DNA of 64,000 nucleotides from Molanna angustata. Its lineage: Eukaryota; Arthropoda; Insecta; Trichoptera; Molannidae. How positions within the stretch are numbered: the stretch's first letter is position 1; each line of letters begins with the position of its first letter. The stretch spans positions 12,992,734 to 13,056,733 of the forward strand of contig OY754981.1 in assembly GCA_963576475.1 (NCBI GenBank), written 5' to 3'. The notes under the pieces are model-generated. The model was not told the origin of the DNA. It searched no databases and was given only the letters and a program-made list of their open reading frames with translations. Positions 1 through 9,877 of this stretch are shown here, piece after piece. Made by a program: the position numbers and the translations under genes.

Positions 1-122
1 AAACTGAACACCCAAGTCTTTAATTTCGTCGTAATAGTATGATGGCCATATTATTTATGTCTGAAGGTGTACTTAATCACAAATTTATAAATAATAATAT
101 AACGTGAAAACAGAACATAAAC
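1..122. other. unassigned AT-rich edge
   Basis: No ORF, RNA or repeat recognised before the first interspersed repeat. Confidence 0.5.
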
Positions 123-833
123 GAGTGAGTTGTGGCCAACGCTATACTCTTCAATACCAAGTCACTCCACAATTTATTCAAATTTTCAGCATTTGTTTAA
201 TTATTTAGGATTTGAATATTTTATTATGGAAACTTGGTGATTCTTCGATGCTATTTTATGAAAGTGATGTGTCGCTTTAGCGATATTTAAATATAAATAT
301 CAAATTTTAAGGTTCCTGAGAACTGAGAACCACGAGAACTTCTTGAACTTGAGAATTGTCTGAGAACCATGTTTTCTTTTCCTGCCCAATAAGAGATGCA
401 TTTGACTTTTATCGAGCATTGAATGATGTCCGATACTCGACGAAGGAAAAATTCCAATTCCCATTATCAATGCATTACCTTCTATCTTTAGGATCAACGG
501 AAATTTATAAACTGCTTCATAAGTTCATACAGAATAATATAGTTATACTGTAATCCTCCACATTATCTTATTATTATTCACACTCAGTGGAGTTGTACTT
601 TTGACTGCATATACACATTGATCAACGTCTTTGGCACAAATAGTCCTGTATAGGGACTGGCTGCCTTACTATAAAAAAAGGTTTCTGAGTTTGGGGTCAC
701 TTTGAAATATTTGACAATTAAAAAAAATGAGTAGCACTATTCAGATATCCTTCAAACATAATGAGGTTTAAGCGAGTATTAGATATACAAATTTGAAAAG
801 AATCGAATGATTTCTCTAGTCTGTAACTGTTTA
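123..833 (+). repeat. interspersed repeat family R1, copy A, 5' part
   Basis: It starts GAGTGAGTTGTGGCC and follows the same order of blocks as the copies at 9878, 16000 and 32834: CAAGTCACTCC, a region around GAAAGTGATGTG, a GGGGTCACTTTGAAATATTT block, and TTCAGATATCC. The copy is broken by about 358 bp of foreign sequence at 319-676. It stops near 833; its 3' part reappears at 8808-8958 beyond the BEL/Pao element. There is no coding content. The class is uncertain: a MITE or other non-autonomous DNA element is most likely. Confidence 0.75.
319..676. other. unidentified insert in repeat R1 copy A
   Basis: This segment separates two blocks that are contiguous in the other copies. A GAAC-rich start is followed by a 65-codon open frame at 356-553 that I do not recognise. 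No terminal repeats or target duplication could be made out. Confidence 0.4.
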
Positions 834-1268
834 AGTAGAATGGGCGTGATGACAGTATGAAAAAATCATTGAAATTTTAATTTTATAAAATAAAATAGGT
901 TATAAAGATTTGAAAAAATACATTTCTTTTCATTTTAAAAGAGCGAATAATATTAATATTATTAAAATAAAAATACAAAATATGTAAGTCCGCCATTTTA
1001 TGAGAAACACCAATCAGAGTGAATCAAAATATTATGACGTCACAGTTTCAATACAATATATATGAAATTACTTTGCATCGAAAAAAGACTTTTGCTCATC
1101 AGAATTACATATAGTAGTGATATGCGGTTTACGAAACCGTGACGTCACCGTCACCTCCGAAGGACGCCATTACACTGCAAGCGTTTTTTGACGTAAATGT
1201 CAAATTGGATTTTGAAATGGCAATTTTTGCTACTAAACCTTTATTTTATGTAGAAATGTATATATATT
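834..1268. other. unassigned sequence left of the BEL/Pao element, possibly part of an earlier insertion
   Basis: This stretch and 8750-8807 are absent from other copies of repeat R1, so together they may be an older insertion that BEL/Pao later split. The left edge (GGGCGTGATGACAG near 840) and the reverse complement of the right edge (GGCATGATGAC near 8795) are similar and could be degenerate terminal inverted repeats. Two TGACGTCAC palindromes lie at about 1034 and 1139. Confidence 0.3.
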
Positions 1269-1737
1269 TGTTGATGCGAGAGCGGCGCTGGTTCGGTTTT
1301 AAATTGATTCTATTTGTAGAGGGTAGAGAATGCGAGGTGGTATGAATGATTATTACTGCATTTTAACGATCTGAACACCTCCAGTGGCACCAAAACAAAA
1401 TAATGCACCTACCTTTAGACCAGGGGGCTGGAAGGGCGTTCTCTGCAGTGTGGGCAGCTGAAGATGTCACAATTGGTCCAAAATTATAGCGGCTAGATGA
1501 TTGCGAAAACTTAGATGCGTGATCGAATTGATAAGTGAAAAATCTTCTTTTCACAGTGCGAGCGGGCGAACACACGTTGCGGATGGTCATCAAATTGACA
1601 ACTGAACTGCGATCGCGATAAAACATCCGGCCATCCTATTGGCCGAGTTGGTGCATTACTTATTCGAATGACACACAGAGGCCCTCAAATAAGTCAAATG
1701 CAGTTATATACAAATTTTAAATTTTGTGGCGCGAACA
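1269..1737 (-). repeat. BEL/Pao 3' LTR
   Basis: The 469-bp direct repeat of 8282-8749 begins TGTTGATGCG and ends GCGAACA (TG...CA). The 87-codon open frame on the minus strand at 1363-1626 occurs identically in both LTRs and is most likely incidental. Confidence 0.96.
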
Positions 1738-1746
1738 TTCTCCCGG
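1738..1746 (-). promoter_or_regulatory. polypurine tract of the BEL/Pao element
   Basis: On the minus strand CCGGGAGAA directly abuts the 3' LTR, where plus-strand DNA priming is expected. Confidence 0.7.
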
Positions 1747-2254
1747 CCTTGGAAGTACCTGAATGGTACTTTCAAAGAACATAAAGAAGTCCCAATAGGT
1801 GCCGAAAGAAATTATTTGTTTAAGTATAAAAAATAAATAAAGGAAATTGATACTCCTTTATTACATGAAAAAACAATAAAATTAATATGAGTTTATAAAA
1901 TTTAGACTTATACCAAGAGCATGTTACTATAGATATAGACAATAAATTGGCAATTAAATCGCGACAAATTGTTTCAAAAGGAAACTCGAAGGACCATTAA
2001 CTTATTATTACATTAAAATTGCGAAAGAATGAGTAACAAACTCCTCAAACTCATAGCGTAAAAACTAAGCGGGAATTCATAGCGAGCGAATATATATAGC
2101 GTAAAAACTTAGCGGGAATTCATAGCGAGCGAATATATTATTATAAAGAAAAACGACTTATAAGAAAATATGTAGCGGAAAATGACTACAGCGAAAATAT
2201 ATGTATATACTTATATATAAAAATACATAGAATGATTGATAATGTAAACGATTG
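1747..2254 (-). other. BEL/Pao 3' untranslated region
   Basis: About 0.5 kb of non-coding sequence lies between the integrase stop and the polypurine tract. It contains a 52-bp tandem duplication (GCGTAAAAACTAAGCGGG units near 2056 and 2099). Confidence 0.7.
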
Positions 2255-5200
2255 TTATTGAGTAGGTAAAGGACAAAGTTTAACAATCGGACGCTTAAAA
2301 ATGCCAGATTTGGTTTTCACCAGAGCCACTCTAACTGTTCCATCAGTACCAGGATATGCCTGAGTAATGACTCCCAATGGCCAATGGAGAGGTGGTGCGT
2401 TGTCTTGGGCTACCAAGACGATTGTACCTACTACTATTGGAGTCGCAGGATCACACCATTTTTGTCTGGCTTGCAGCGTGTGTAAATACTCTAAGCGCCA
2501 TTTTTTCCAGTATGACTGAACCAGATTATCAAGCAATTTTTTACGATTGGTAAGACTTAAGCTTGCGTTCGATAAATCTGATGCGGGTAAATATTGCAGA
2601 GGGGTGGACATTAAGAAATGTGCCGGTGTTAAAACTTCTGGATGCGGATCAGCAGATAATATGCAGAGAGGTCGGGAATTCAATAAACACTCAATTTGAG
2701 CAATCACGGTCAACATTTCCTCGTAAGATAAAAGTTGACTACCAATGACGCGAAAGAAATGAGTTTTAATACTTTTTATGTTAGATTCCCACAAACCACC
2801 AAAGTGCGGAGCTCTAGGTGGTATCATTTTCCATTCTATGCGGCGGCTAGTCAATTCGTTATGCAAAGCAGTTTGAAACTCGGAATTGACTAAGAATGTA
2901 TACATCTCATCAAGCTGGGCCTTTGCCCCTACAAAATTTGTTCCGTTGTCGGAATAAAGGCAGGATACTGGACCTCGACGCGAAATGAAACGTTTGAAAG
3001 CGGATAAAAATGCGTCGGAAGACAAGTCCGAAACTAATTCGATATGTACAGCTTTAGTTACTAAACATATGAAAAGGCAAAGGTATGCCTTCTGCGAATG
3101 TTGTCCACGACGACGCGAAAGCGTGATACGCATCGGACCCATGAAGTCTACTCCACAATGGAGAAATGCTTTAGCCTCTGAAATTCTACAAGCAGGAAGA
3201 TCGGCCATTTTTGGCGATGTATGTTTAGGCGACAAACGGAAGCAATTGTTACATTTGGCCAATCTCCATCGAATTACGCTTCTAGCAGACAAAATCCAAA
3301 AGCGTTGGCGTATAATGGACATCAAAGGATTCGGTCCAGTATGAGAATTAACTTTATGATTGTAATCAATTATGAGATCAGTTACATGATCGTGTTTTGG
3401 CAGTAATGCGGGATGTTTAGTTTTAAAGGGAAGATCCGATTTCGACAATCTTCCTTCGATGCGTAAAATGCCTTCCTCATCCACAAAAGGACTGAGGTGT
3501 TTTAATCTTTTCGAAATAATTTTAGACATTTTTAGGCCTTCCATGTCGTCTGAAAAATGAACACTTTGAACAGCACGAATGATAGCCTTTTCAGCGGTAA
3601 TCAAATCAGAGACATTGATTGATTCGGAACGCGGTAAGATTTTTATAAAGCGAAGACAATAGACGACGATACGTAAAAGCTTCTGCCAGCACGATACCCT
3701 TTTGGTAAGTTCATAAAACTCGACCGAAAGTGGTTTAGCGGTGAACAATGTATTTGATTTGAACTCAGGTAATACATCATGGTTGGCAGGGGTAAAAGGC
3801 TGAATTGGCCAATTTGAAACTGCACAACGCAGCCACGTAGGGCCATTCCACCACAAATCATGGGATATAAGTTGAGATGGCAATAGACCACGGGAAAGAC
3901 AGTCGCTTGGATTATCAATCCCTGCTACATGATAATAATTTTGCGGTTTTAAGTTTTCTTGGCACTGAGCTATGCGGTTACTTACAAAAATCGACCATCT
4001 ATGTGGCGAAGAATGAATCCATGAGAGGGCGATTTTGGAATCAGAAAATGCGTAAATTCCAGCAATTGGAATAAGTGTACGATAATTGTCATACACTAGT
4101 TTGACCAGGTTTGACATCAAGACTGCGGCACAAAGTTCTAAGCGGGCAAGAGTGTGTATTTTCACAGGCGAAACCTTTGATTTTGAATACAGCAGTCTCA
4201 AACTAATGTTTCCTGCGTCATCTGTAATGTGTAAATATATTACACAGCCGTAAGCGTTAAGGCTAGCATCAGAGAATGCTACGATATTTACTATTGAATT
4301 ATTATGAAAGCCAATATGGCGCGGTATTTTTAGACTTGTTAATAAAGGGAGTTCTTGCAATAAGAAAGAATAGCGTTGAATAATAGCGGGTGGTGGCATG
4401 TCATCCCAGTCCATTTTAACAAGCCAAAGCTCCTTAATGAGCAATTTAGCGAATAAAATAACCGGTGCCACCAAGCCTAAGACATCAAACAGCCGGGCTA
4501 CAAACGAAATTATAGTGCGTTTAGTACACTTGTCATCGACCTGAGTAGTACTAAAAACGAAAATATCCTTACAAGGTTCCCAAGATAGACCGAGGACCTT
4601 TAAGTTACTGGGATTGCCCTCTGAGAAAGTTATAGGGGCGCGGTGCGAATCTGGAAGGCTATCAAGTAACTCAGTAGAATTACTTGCCCATTTGACTAAG
4701 TCAAATGCACCCAACTTAAATAAATTTATTAATTCTTGTGATAAGAGCATAGCAGTTTTTATATCAGGAGCGGAATATACGAAATCGTCCATGTAAAATT
4801 GAGACTCGACTACTTTGGCAGCAAGAGGAAACTGCTGTCCTTCATCATGAGCTAATTGTCGTAACGTACGCATCGCAAGATATGGACTTGATTTAAGACC
4901 AAATGCAACGCGGTTGAACTGAAAAACCTTTATAGGTTCATTTTCGTTAAAGCGATATAAAATTCTTTCATATTTTCTATGTTCTGCTGTCACAGAAATT
5001 TGAAGATACATTTGCTTTATATCTGCGGTTAATGCAATAGAAAAAACGCGAAAATTAAGTAACAACTTAAAAAGATCAGCCTGTAAATTGGGTCCGGTAT
5101 ACAATATATCGTTCAAAGATAATCCTGAATGCGTCTTAATGGTAGGATCCAGTACAATACGTAACTGGGTCGTATCCTTATTCTCGCGAATAATAGGGTG

Positions 5201-5503
5201 ATGGGGTATATAATATCCTGTATCAGATGATTCAGAGGTAGGAACCTCTGATAAATAACCTTGATTTAGATATTCATTTATGACTTTATTATAATTCTCG
5301 CGGAGCGTGGGTACGGATTTAAATTTACGCTCTAAAGCAAGAAAGCGACGCTGAGCAATAGCATGAGAATTTCCCAATATATTAGGGTTTTTACAGAACG
5401 GAAGAGCAACAATGTAACGGCCCTGTTCATTTCGAGAAACTGTAGAAACATAATTATTTTCACAGGCTGTGTCTTCGGGACTTAGAAATTGTTTCTTAGG
5501 CAA
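2255..5503 (-). CDS. pol: BEL/Pao pol: reverse transcriptase, RNase H, integrase, DUF5641
   Basis: This is a 1082-codon frame with no internal stop. The RT has VLDP (~117), the catalytic D161 in LTADIKQMY, FGLKSSP (~201) and YMDDF (237-241). RNase H acidic residues are visible in FSDAS (D412), LARLELC (E456), FSDSK (D488) and NPSDCLSRG (D534). The integrase zinc-binding H2C2 is H716, H721, C751 and C754; its catalytic triad is D786 (GVDFMGP), D852 (YSDNGTNF) and E906 (GLWESN). A DUF5641-like tail covers ~1000-1079. The frame has no ATG at its start: the first codon is TTG directly after the gag UAA, in the same reading frame. In the family gag and pol are normally one polyprotein, so expression here would need readthrough, or the copy is newly broken. 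All catalytic residues are present. Confidence 0.95.
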   Translation of the reverse strand: MPKKQFLSPEDTACENNYVSTVSRNEQGRYIVALPFCKNPNILGNSHAIAQRRFLALERKFKSVPTLRENYNKVINEYLNQGYLSEVPTSESSDTGYYIPHHPIIRENKDTTQLRIVLDPTIKTHSGLSLNDILYTGPNLQADLFKLLLNFRVFSIALTADIKQMYLQISVTAEHRKYERILYRFNENEPIKVFQFNRVAFGLKSSPYLAMRTLRQLAHDEGQQFPLAAKVVESQFYMDDFVYSAPDIKTAMLLSQELINLFKLGAFDLVKWASNSTELLDSLPDSHRAPITFSEGNPSNLKVLGLSWEPCKDIFVFSTTQVDDKCTKRTIISFVARLFDVLGLVAPVILFAKLLIKELWLVKMDWDDMPPPAIIQRYSFLLQELPLLTSLKIPRHIGFHNNSIVNIVAFSDASLNAYGCVIYLHITDDAGNISLRLLYSKSKVSPVKIHTLARLELCAAVLMSNLVKLVYDNYRTLIPIAGIYAFSDSKIALSWIHSSPHRWSIFVSNRIAQCQENLKPQNYYHVAGIDNPSDCLSRGLLPSQLISHDLWWNGPTWLRCAVSNWPIQPFTPANHDVLPEFKSNTLFTAKPLSVEFYELTKRVSCWQKLLRIVVYCLRFIKILPRSESINVSDLITAEKAIIRAVQSVHFSDDMEGLKMSKIISKRLKHLSPFVDEEGILRIEGRLSKSDLPFKTKHPALLPKHDHVTDLIIDYNHKVNSHTGPNPLMSIIRQRFWILSARSVIRWRLAKCNNCFRLSPKHTSPKMADLPACRISEAKAFLHCGVDFMGPMRITLSRRRGQHSQKAYLCLFICLVTKAVHIELVSDLSSDAFLSAFKRFISRRGPVSCLYSDNGTNFVGAKAQLDEMYTFLVNSEFQTALHNELTSRRIEWKMIPPRAPHFGGLWESNIKSIKTHFFRVIGSQLLSYEEMLTVIAQIECLLNSRPLCILSADPHPEVLTPAHFLMSTPLQYLPASDLSNASLSLTNRKKLLDNLVQSYWKKWRLEYLHTLQARQKWCDPATPIVVGTIVLVAQDNAPPLHWPLGVITQAYPGTDGTVRVALVKTKSGIFKRPIVKLCPLPTQ

Positions 5504-5506
5504 TTA
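5504..5506 (-). other. in-frame UAA separating gag-protease from RT
   Basis: The minus strand reads GAA TAA TTG CCT, with both sides in the same frame. The stop falls in the conserved FWELE...P linker that joins protease to RT in BEL/Pao polyproteins. A single G-to-T change from GAA would produce it. Confidence 0.9.
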
Positions 5507-7501
5507 TTCCAATTCCCAGAACCCACGCAAAGTCTTTTCTAAATCGGTGATAGCGCAAAAAGATATTGAATCTATATCACCATGAGCGATTTGTGAAATA
5601 GCGGAAATAGTTGCGTTTTGCGATGCGGTAAATTTATTTAAGTTAGATGCGGTGTTTTTTGATGCGTTGGGTATATTACCCATTATTATATATCCTAAAG
5701 TGGTTTCAATTAGCGGTGACAAATTTGGCACTTTAATTCTCCCTCCCATTAATAGGTATGGAAATAATTGTGCTCCAAGCACAACTTCTATATCGCCAGG
5801 CATATTCCAACTGTGATCAGCTAACGGAATTGTCCTTAATTGCAAATAGATTGCATGGTCAATATATTCAGTAGGCAAGGGGTCAGTAATGCGGTCTAAA
5901 ACTAAACATTGAATATTATATTCTTGATTAGAAACGCGTGATTTAATTTTAAATGACGTGTATCCATGTATTGGTCTACAGCTTGTACCTATTCCCTTAA
6001 TAATTGAATTATTTAATGAAATTATTTTGAAATTTAATTTTTTACAACAAGCGAGAGTAATCAGATTATTTTGAGATGCATTATCTATTAAACATCTGAC
6101 AACTTGTTTATTATGTTCATTGACGTAGGCGTATAATTGAGCCGTAGGTAAAATTACCCTTGAATGAGGCAATTTACTACTATGAGAACACAAAGACGTC
6201 GAAATATTTTGTGATGTGGATGTACTAGGTATTGGAATATCATTACAACTATCATTTTTTGTAATCAAATTATTATCATCGAAATGCAACATAGTATGAT
6301 GTCGTTTTCCACAAATTTTACAAAATTGCTTTGACTGACATGCTTTACTTTCATGAATACAGCTTAAGCAGTTAGAACATCCATTTATTAATTTTACCGA
6401 ATTAAACCGGTTTTTTGGTGTAAGCTCCTTAAACTTGTTACATTGATAAAAATGCGAATGCGTGAATTTACACAATGAACATTTTTTATTTGAAGAATCG
6501 ACGTTAGTCATAAAAGATTTAGAAATGTTTTGTGATTTATTTTTGTAAGAATGCGATTTGTTTGTATTATAAAAATTATTATTATTATTATTATGAGATG
6601 TGCGTTCCAAAATTTTAACTTTTCCCTTTACGAATTCCATCAATTCAGTCATTGAGGGAATTTCCTTATCCCTAACAGACATCTCGAATTCATTTACAGT
6701 TTGTGCATCTAACTTGCGAATAGCACAACAAAAAAATAAAAAATCTGTTAAGTCGTCTATATCTAATTGCTTTAAGGCAGCAACAGACGCGGAAAATCTT
6801 TCACTAAAACTATTCAAACTGGTTGCGGTGTGTGTAGCTGACTTAATGTCAAAAATATTGTTTACATATTGAGTGCCCAGATTTCGTTTATCTTGAAACC
6901 TTTTGACTAAACTATCCCATACGCTGGAATAATTATCACCTGTAGGTATAATTCCCGAAAAAACATTTAAAGCGGAATGCGAGAGTTTCCCAATCAAATA
7001 TTGCATACGTTGAGAATCATTAAGCGATTGATTTAAATGAATATTGGTTTTAAAAGACTCATAAAATATAGACCAGTTTTCCAATTTCCCATCAAAGAAA
7101 GGAATATCTATAGCAGGCAATTTAATAAATTTTTTACCATTATCGTTTGCCGATATATGAGTTTCTGACACATTTGGCGAATTTACTTCATGCATTTTTT
7201 TTGTATTCTGAATAGCGGCATATATCTCATCATATGTATTAAGAATATCAAAATTAGGTGAAAATGAAGGATTTATTTCCATTTGGATGTCATTTAAATT
7301 TTTTACAATATCTATGAATCGGGTTCTAATTTCTTCTAATAACGATGCGTTCGATAAAAATGTTTTAATGGCCGTGTTGTTTTTTAAATTTTGTATGCTG
7401 TCAAAAATATTTTGGGTACGAGCGAAGTATGAAAGTTTCTCAGCTTCGAGTAGTTTAATTTGTTTTTCTTTAGATGACACTGATGATTTACTTGTAGCCA
7501 T
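5504..7501 (-). CDS. gag: BEL/Pao gag with zinc knuckles and retropepsin-like protease
   Basis: This is a 665-codon frame that starts with ATG (7501-7499). A charged helical N-terminus is followed by a DUF1759-like capsid region (~128-300; motif LPAIDIPFFDGKLENW, then WDSLVKRF). An Asn-rich linker (~304-325) follows, then Cys/His knuckles (C341-x2-C344; C375-x2-C378; C394-x2-C397-x3-H401). A DUF1758-like aspartic protease begins near 448; its active-site motif reads LIDNAS (D473), where most relatives have D-S-G or D-S-A. The frame ends at UAA inside the protease-RT linker. Products would be capsid and protease of the retrotransposon particle. The protein is intact up to the stop. Confidence 0.93.
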   Translation of the reverse strand: MATSKSSVSSKEKQIKLLEAEKLSYFARTQNIFDSIQNLKNNTAIKTFLSNASLLEEIRTRFIDIVKNLNDIQMEINPSFSPNFDILNTYDEIYAAIQNTKKMHEVNSPNVSETHISANDNGKKFIKLPAIDIPFFDGKLENWSIFYESFKTNIHLNQSLNDSQRMQYLIGKLSHSALNVFSGIIPTGDNYSSVWDSLVKRFQDKRNLGTQYVNNIFDIKSATHTATSLNSFSERFSASVAALKQLDIDDLTDFLFFCCAIRKLDAQTVNEFEMSVRDKEIPSMTELMEFVKGKVKILERTSHNNNNNNFYNTNKSHSYKNKSQNISKSFMTNVDSSNKKCSLCKFTHSHFYQCNKFKELTPKNRFNSVKLINGCSNCLSCIHESKACQSKQFCKICGKRHHTMLHFDDNNLITKNDSCNDIPIPSTSTSQNISTSLCSHSSKLPHSRVILPTAQLYAYVNEHNKQVVRCLIDNASQNNLITLACCKKLNFKIISLNNSIIKGIGTSCRPIHGYTSFKIKSRVSNQEYNIQCLVLDRITDPLPTEYIDHAIYLQLRTIPLADHSWNMPGDIEVVLGAQLFPYLLMGGRIKVPNLSPLIETTLGYIIMGNIPNASKNTASNLNKFTASQNATISAISQIAHGDIDSISFCAITDLEKTLRGFWELE

Positions 7502-8257
7502 TATTTTAAAATAAAGCGAGCGATGAAATTAAATATAAAATATATATCAAACACAGATAAAGAAAACCAAACTTAAATAAGCAATGCGATGAGCTGCTAA
7601 GTAGTAAACAATTAGGTATAAATATATATTGAGAAAATGCGTAAAATAAATATAATATATATATACCTAAATAACAATGCGTAGGTACCTATATGTGATA
7701 CTTAAATATGTATGCGTTGAAGTGTAATCAAAAGCGAAATATAAAATCAAGCGAATAAATGAGAATGTTTACGATATTATTTTTTGTAGTATATTCGGGT
7801 GCGCTGCAGTTATATGTATACATATATGTAGGTATATGCACTATCAAACATAAAATACGTACTGTCGCGGGCATAAAATAAACTAGTCACTATACAATGT
7901 TGCAAAATTAGCGGTTAGCGGATAATTCGAATATAAAAATATTATTTTTTATAAAACGAATGCGAGTGTACAGCAAATGACTTACGATAATATGCAACTT
8001 CGTATTAAACAACACTAAAGAAATTATATGTATATGTACGTAAAATGAACAAACGCAGCGATCGATGGTTTTTTGGCGGTAAATATATAATATACCACAA
8101 CACTTTTTTTCCATTCAATGTACTGTGGGTATAAAACAATATTAGCGTGTAGGCGAATATGTACTCTATAGCAACATGCACTTGGGTATAATTTTAATGA
8201 TACTAAATATATTAAAATTTGCAAATACTCTACAAATTAAATATATTATAACTTCAT
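7502..8257 (-). other. BEL/Pao 5' leader
   Basis: About 0.75 kb of AT-rich non-coding sequence lies between the primer site and the gag ATG. It has many short GCG-containing AT stretches and no ORF that fits a retroelement protein. Confidence 0.7.
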
Positions 8258-8275
8258 ATCCGGCTCGAAGGACCA
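8258..8275 (-). promoter_or_regulatory. primer binding site, tRNA-Tyr
   Basis: The plus strand reads ATCCGGCTCGAAGGACCA, which matches the 3' end of eukaryotic tRNA-Tyr plus CCA (acceptor strand TCGAAGGA). It lies 6 bp from the 5' LTR, as expected for minus-strand cDNA priming. Confidence 0.88.
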
Positions 8276-8281
8276 AAACTA

Positions 8282-8749
8282 TGTTGATGCGAGAGCGGCG
8301 CTGGTTCGGTTTTAAATTGATTCTATTTGTAGAGGGTAGAGAATGCGAGGTGGTATGAATGATTATTACTGCATTTAACGATCTGAACACCTCCAGTGGC
8401 ACCAAAACAAAATAATGCACCTACCTTTAGACCAGGGGGCTGGAAGGGCGTTCTCTGCAGTGTGGGCAGCTGAAGATGTCACAATTGGTCCAAAATTATA
8501 GCGGCTAGATGATTGCGAAAACTTAGATGCGTGATCGAATTGATAAGTGAAAAATCTTCTTTTCACAGTGCGAGCGGGCGAACACACGTTGCGGATGGTC
8601 ATCAAATTGACAACTGAACTGCGATCGCGATAAAACATCCGGCCATCCTATTGGCCGAGTTGGTGCACTACTTATTCGAATGACACACAGAGGCCCTCAA
8701 ATAAGTCAAATGCAGTTATATACAAATTTTAAATTTTGTGGCGCGAACA
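8282..8749 (-). repeat. BEL/Pao 5' LTR
   Basis: The 468-bp direct repeat of 1269-1737 has the same TGTTGATGCG start and GCGAACA end. Confidence 0.96.
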
Positions 8750-8807
8750 GTGGATGCGTAAAAACATCGTGAGATAGTTTCTCAAAATTAGTCATCATGC
8801 CTATTAA

Positions 8808-8958
8808 CATGTCATACATACATAGCACATAATACACACACACACAGATACATTGTGACAAAACTTTCAGAATACAATCACAGTATGATACTTGTTGATA
8901 ATCAGCAATAAAATAAATAATCTTAAAAATTGCGAATTCATACCCCGCCACCATTTCT
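8808..8958 (+). repeat. repeat R1, copy A, 3' part
   Basis: It matches the 3' portion of the copies at 9878 and 16000: ATAGCACA, a CA-rich block, GATACATTGTGA, TTCAGAATACAATC, TTGTTGATAATC and GCGAATTCATACCCC. It is probably the displaced end of the copy that begins at 123. Confidence 0.7.
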
Positions 8959-9631
8959 CCTTTGGGTAGAGTAAAACATAATGTAGGTATTTAATTATGC
9001 TTGTGTGTGCGATTTTAAAAACAGTACCAAAAGTTATAATAATTGTGAAGCGATTCTATTTCATTTCTTTTAGTAAATGTTTCGGGTTTACCAAACGAGG
9101 GTTTTCATTATTGTAGGTACATAATTATAGCGTAATATTATACAATTATTCGTTTGTCTAGTGGTCTATTTCAATGTGATTCAAATAGTATTTTCTCCAT
9201 TACGGTTTAACCCAAGTGCGCAGTTACGGACATTTTCTGGGAATTACATAAAAAGGTTTCGCAAAGTTCACTGTCCAATAATAAAGGCAGATAAGATTGT
9301 ACATTAATGATAATAAATAAGGACTTAAGAATACTTTGCTCCAACTATAATGGATACGATGATAATTACATGTGACACGATCGGAAAACCAGAGAAAATA
9401 TCACTATACGATGAATTTTGAAATTGTAGGTTAGAATATTTATAAATTTTGACAACGATTGTAATAATCACATCCATTGACTCTAGTTTAAGTATATTAA
9501 ACATGGCATTTTTTTTTTCAATTAAACAAAATCCAAATAAACCTAATAAATAATTAATGCAAGTAAAACTGTTATTATAAATTTATTTCTCACGCAAATA
9601 TAGCTTCTCTGGGCTGGAAAAATTGGTTAGA
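8959..9631. other. no feature recognised
   Basis: AT-rich sequence without a convincing ORF or repeat. Confidence 0.5.
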
Positions 9632-9637
9632 TGGAAG

Positions 9638-9690
<53 letters not shown>

Positions 9691-9745
9691 CCATACGGCA
9701 ATAAACTCGCCACTTACACAGGGTGCAAGTGTTCATTATTATTAT
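9632..9745 (+). repeat. long A-tract followed by a LINE-tail-like segment
   Basis: A tract of more than 45 A residues ends at 9687. It is followed by TTGCCATACGGCAATAA and CTCGCC, resembling the 3' UTR motif of LINE tails at 54905 and 20745 (GGCAATA...CGCCA). Confidence 0.5.
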
Positions 9746-9877
9746 TTCAAATTGGATTTTTTCAACGAAGTTTCCAAGTATTATTTCTACAAGTGATTGC
9801 GCAATGGTCAAAAATTCAACCATGATTCATTATTTTTTTAGTTCAGAAAAGTCATCGTTGCTGATCTTTGATAAAAT

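Larger units (their letters stand above)
1269..8749 (-). mobile_element. BEL/Pao-type LTR retrotransposon, near complete
   Basis: The element is 7.48 kb and is read on the minus strand: 5' LTR 8282-8749, primer site 8258-8275, leader, gag-protease 7501-5504, RT-RNase H-integrase 5503-2255, polypurine tract 1746-1738, 3' LTR 1737-1269. By eye the LTRs differ by one substitution (near 1656 versus 8668) and one T in a homopolymer, so insertion was recent. The family call rests on the DUF1759/DUF1758-like gag-protease, the YMDD RT, the Peptidase_A17-type linker region and the DUF5641-like C-terminus, all typical of BEL/Pao. The defects are an in-frame UAA between protease and RT and the lack of an obvious target-site duplication. 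Confidence 0.96.

Noticed and set aside
1363..1626. 87-codon minus-strand ORF repeated at 8375-8638
   Set aside because: It lies wholly inside the BEL/Pao LTRs and is duplicated with them; no known LTR protein matches.
2985..3344. 119-codon plus-strand ORF inside the pol gene
   Set aside because: It is antisense to the integrase region, whose motifs are unambiguous on the other strand.
9590..9825. ORFs across the long A-tract (poly-Lys or poly-Phe)
   Set aside because: They are produced only by the homopolymer.
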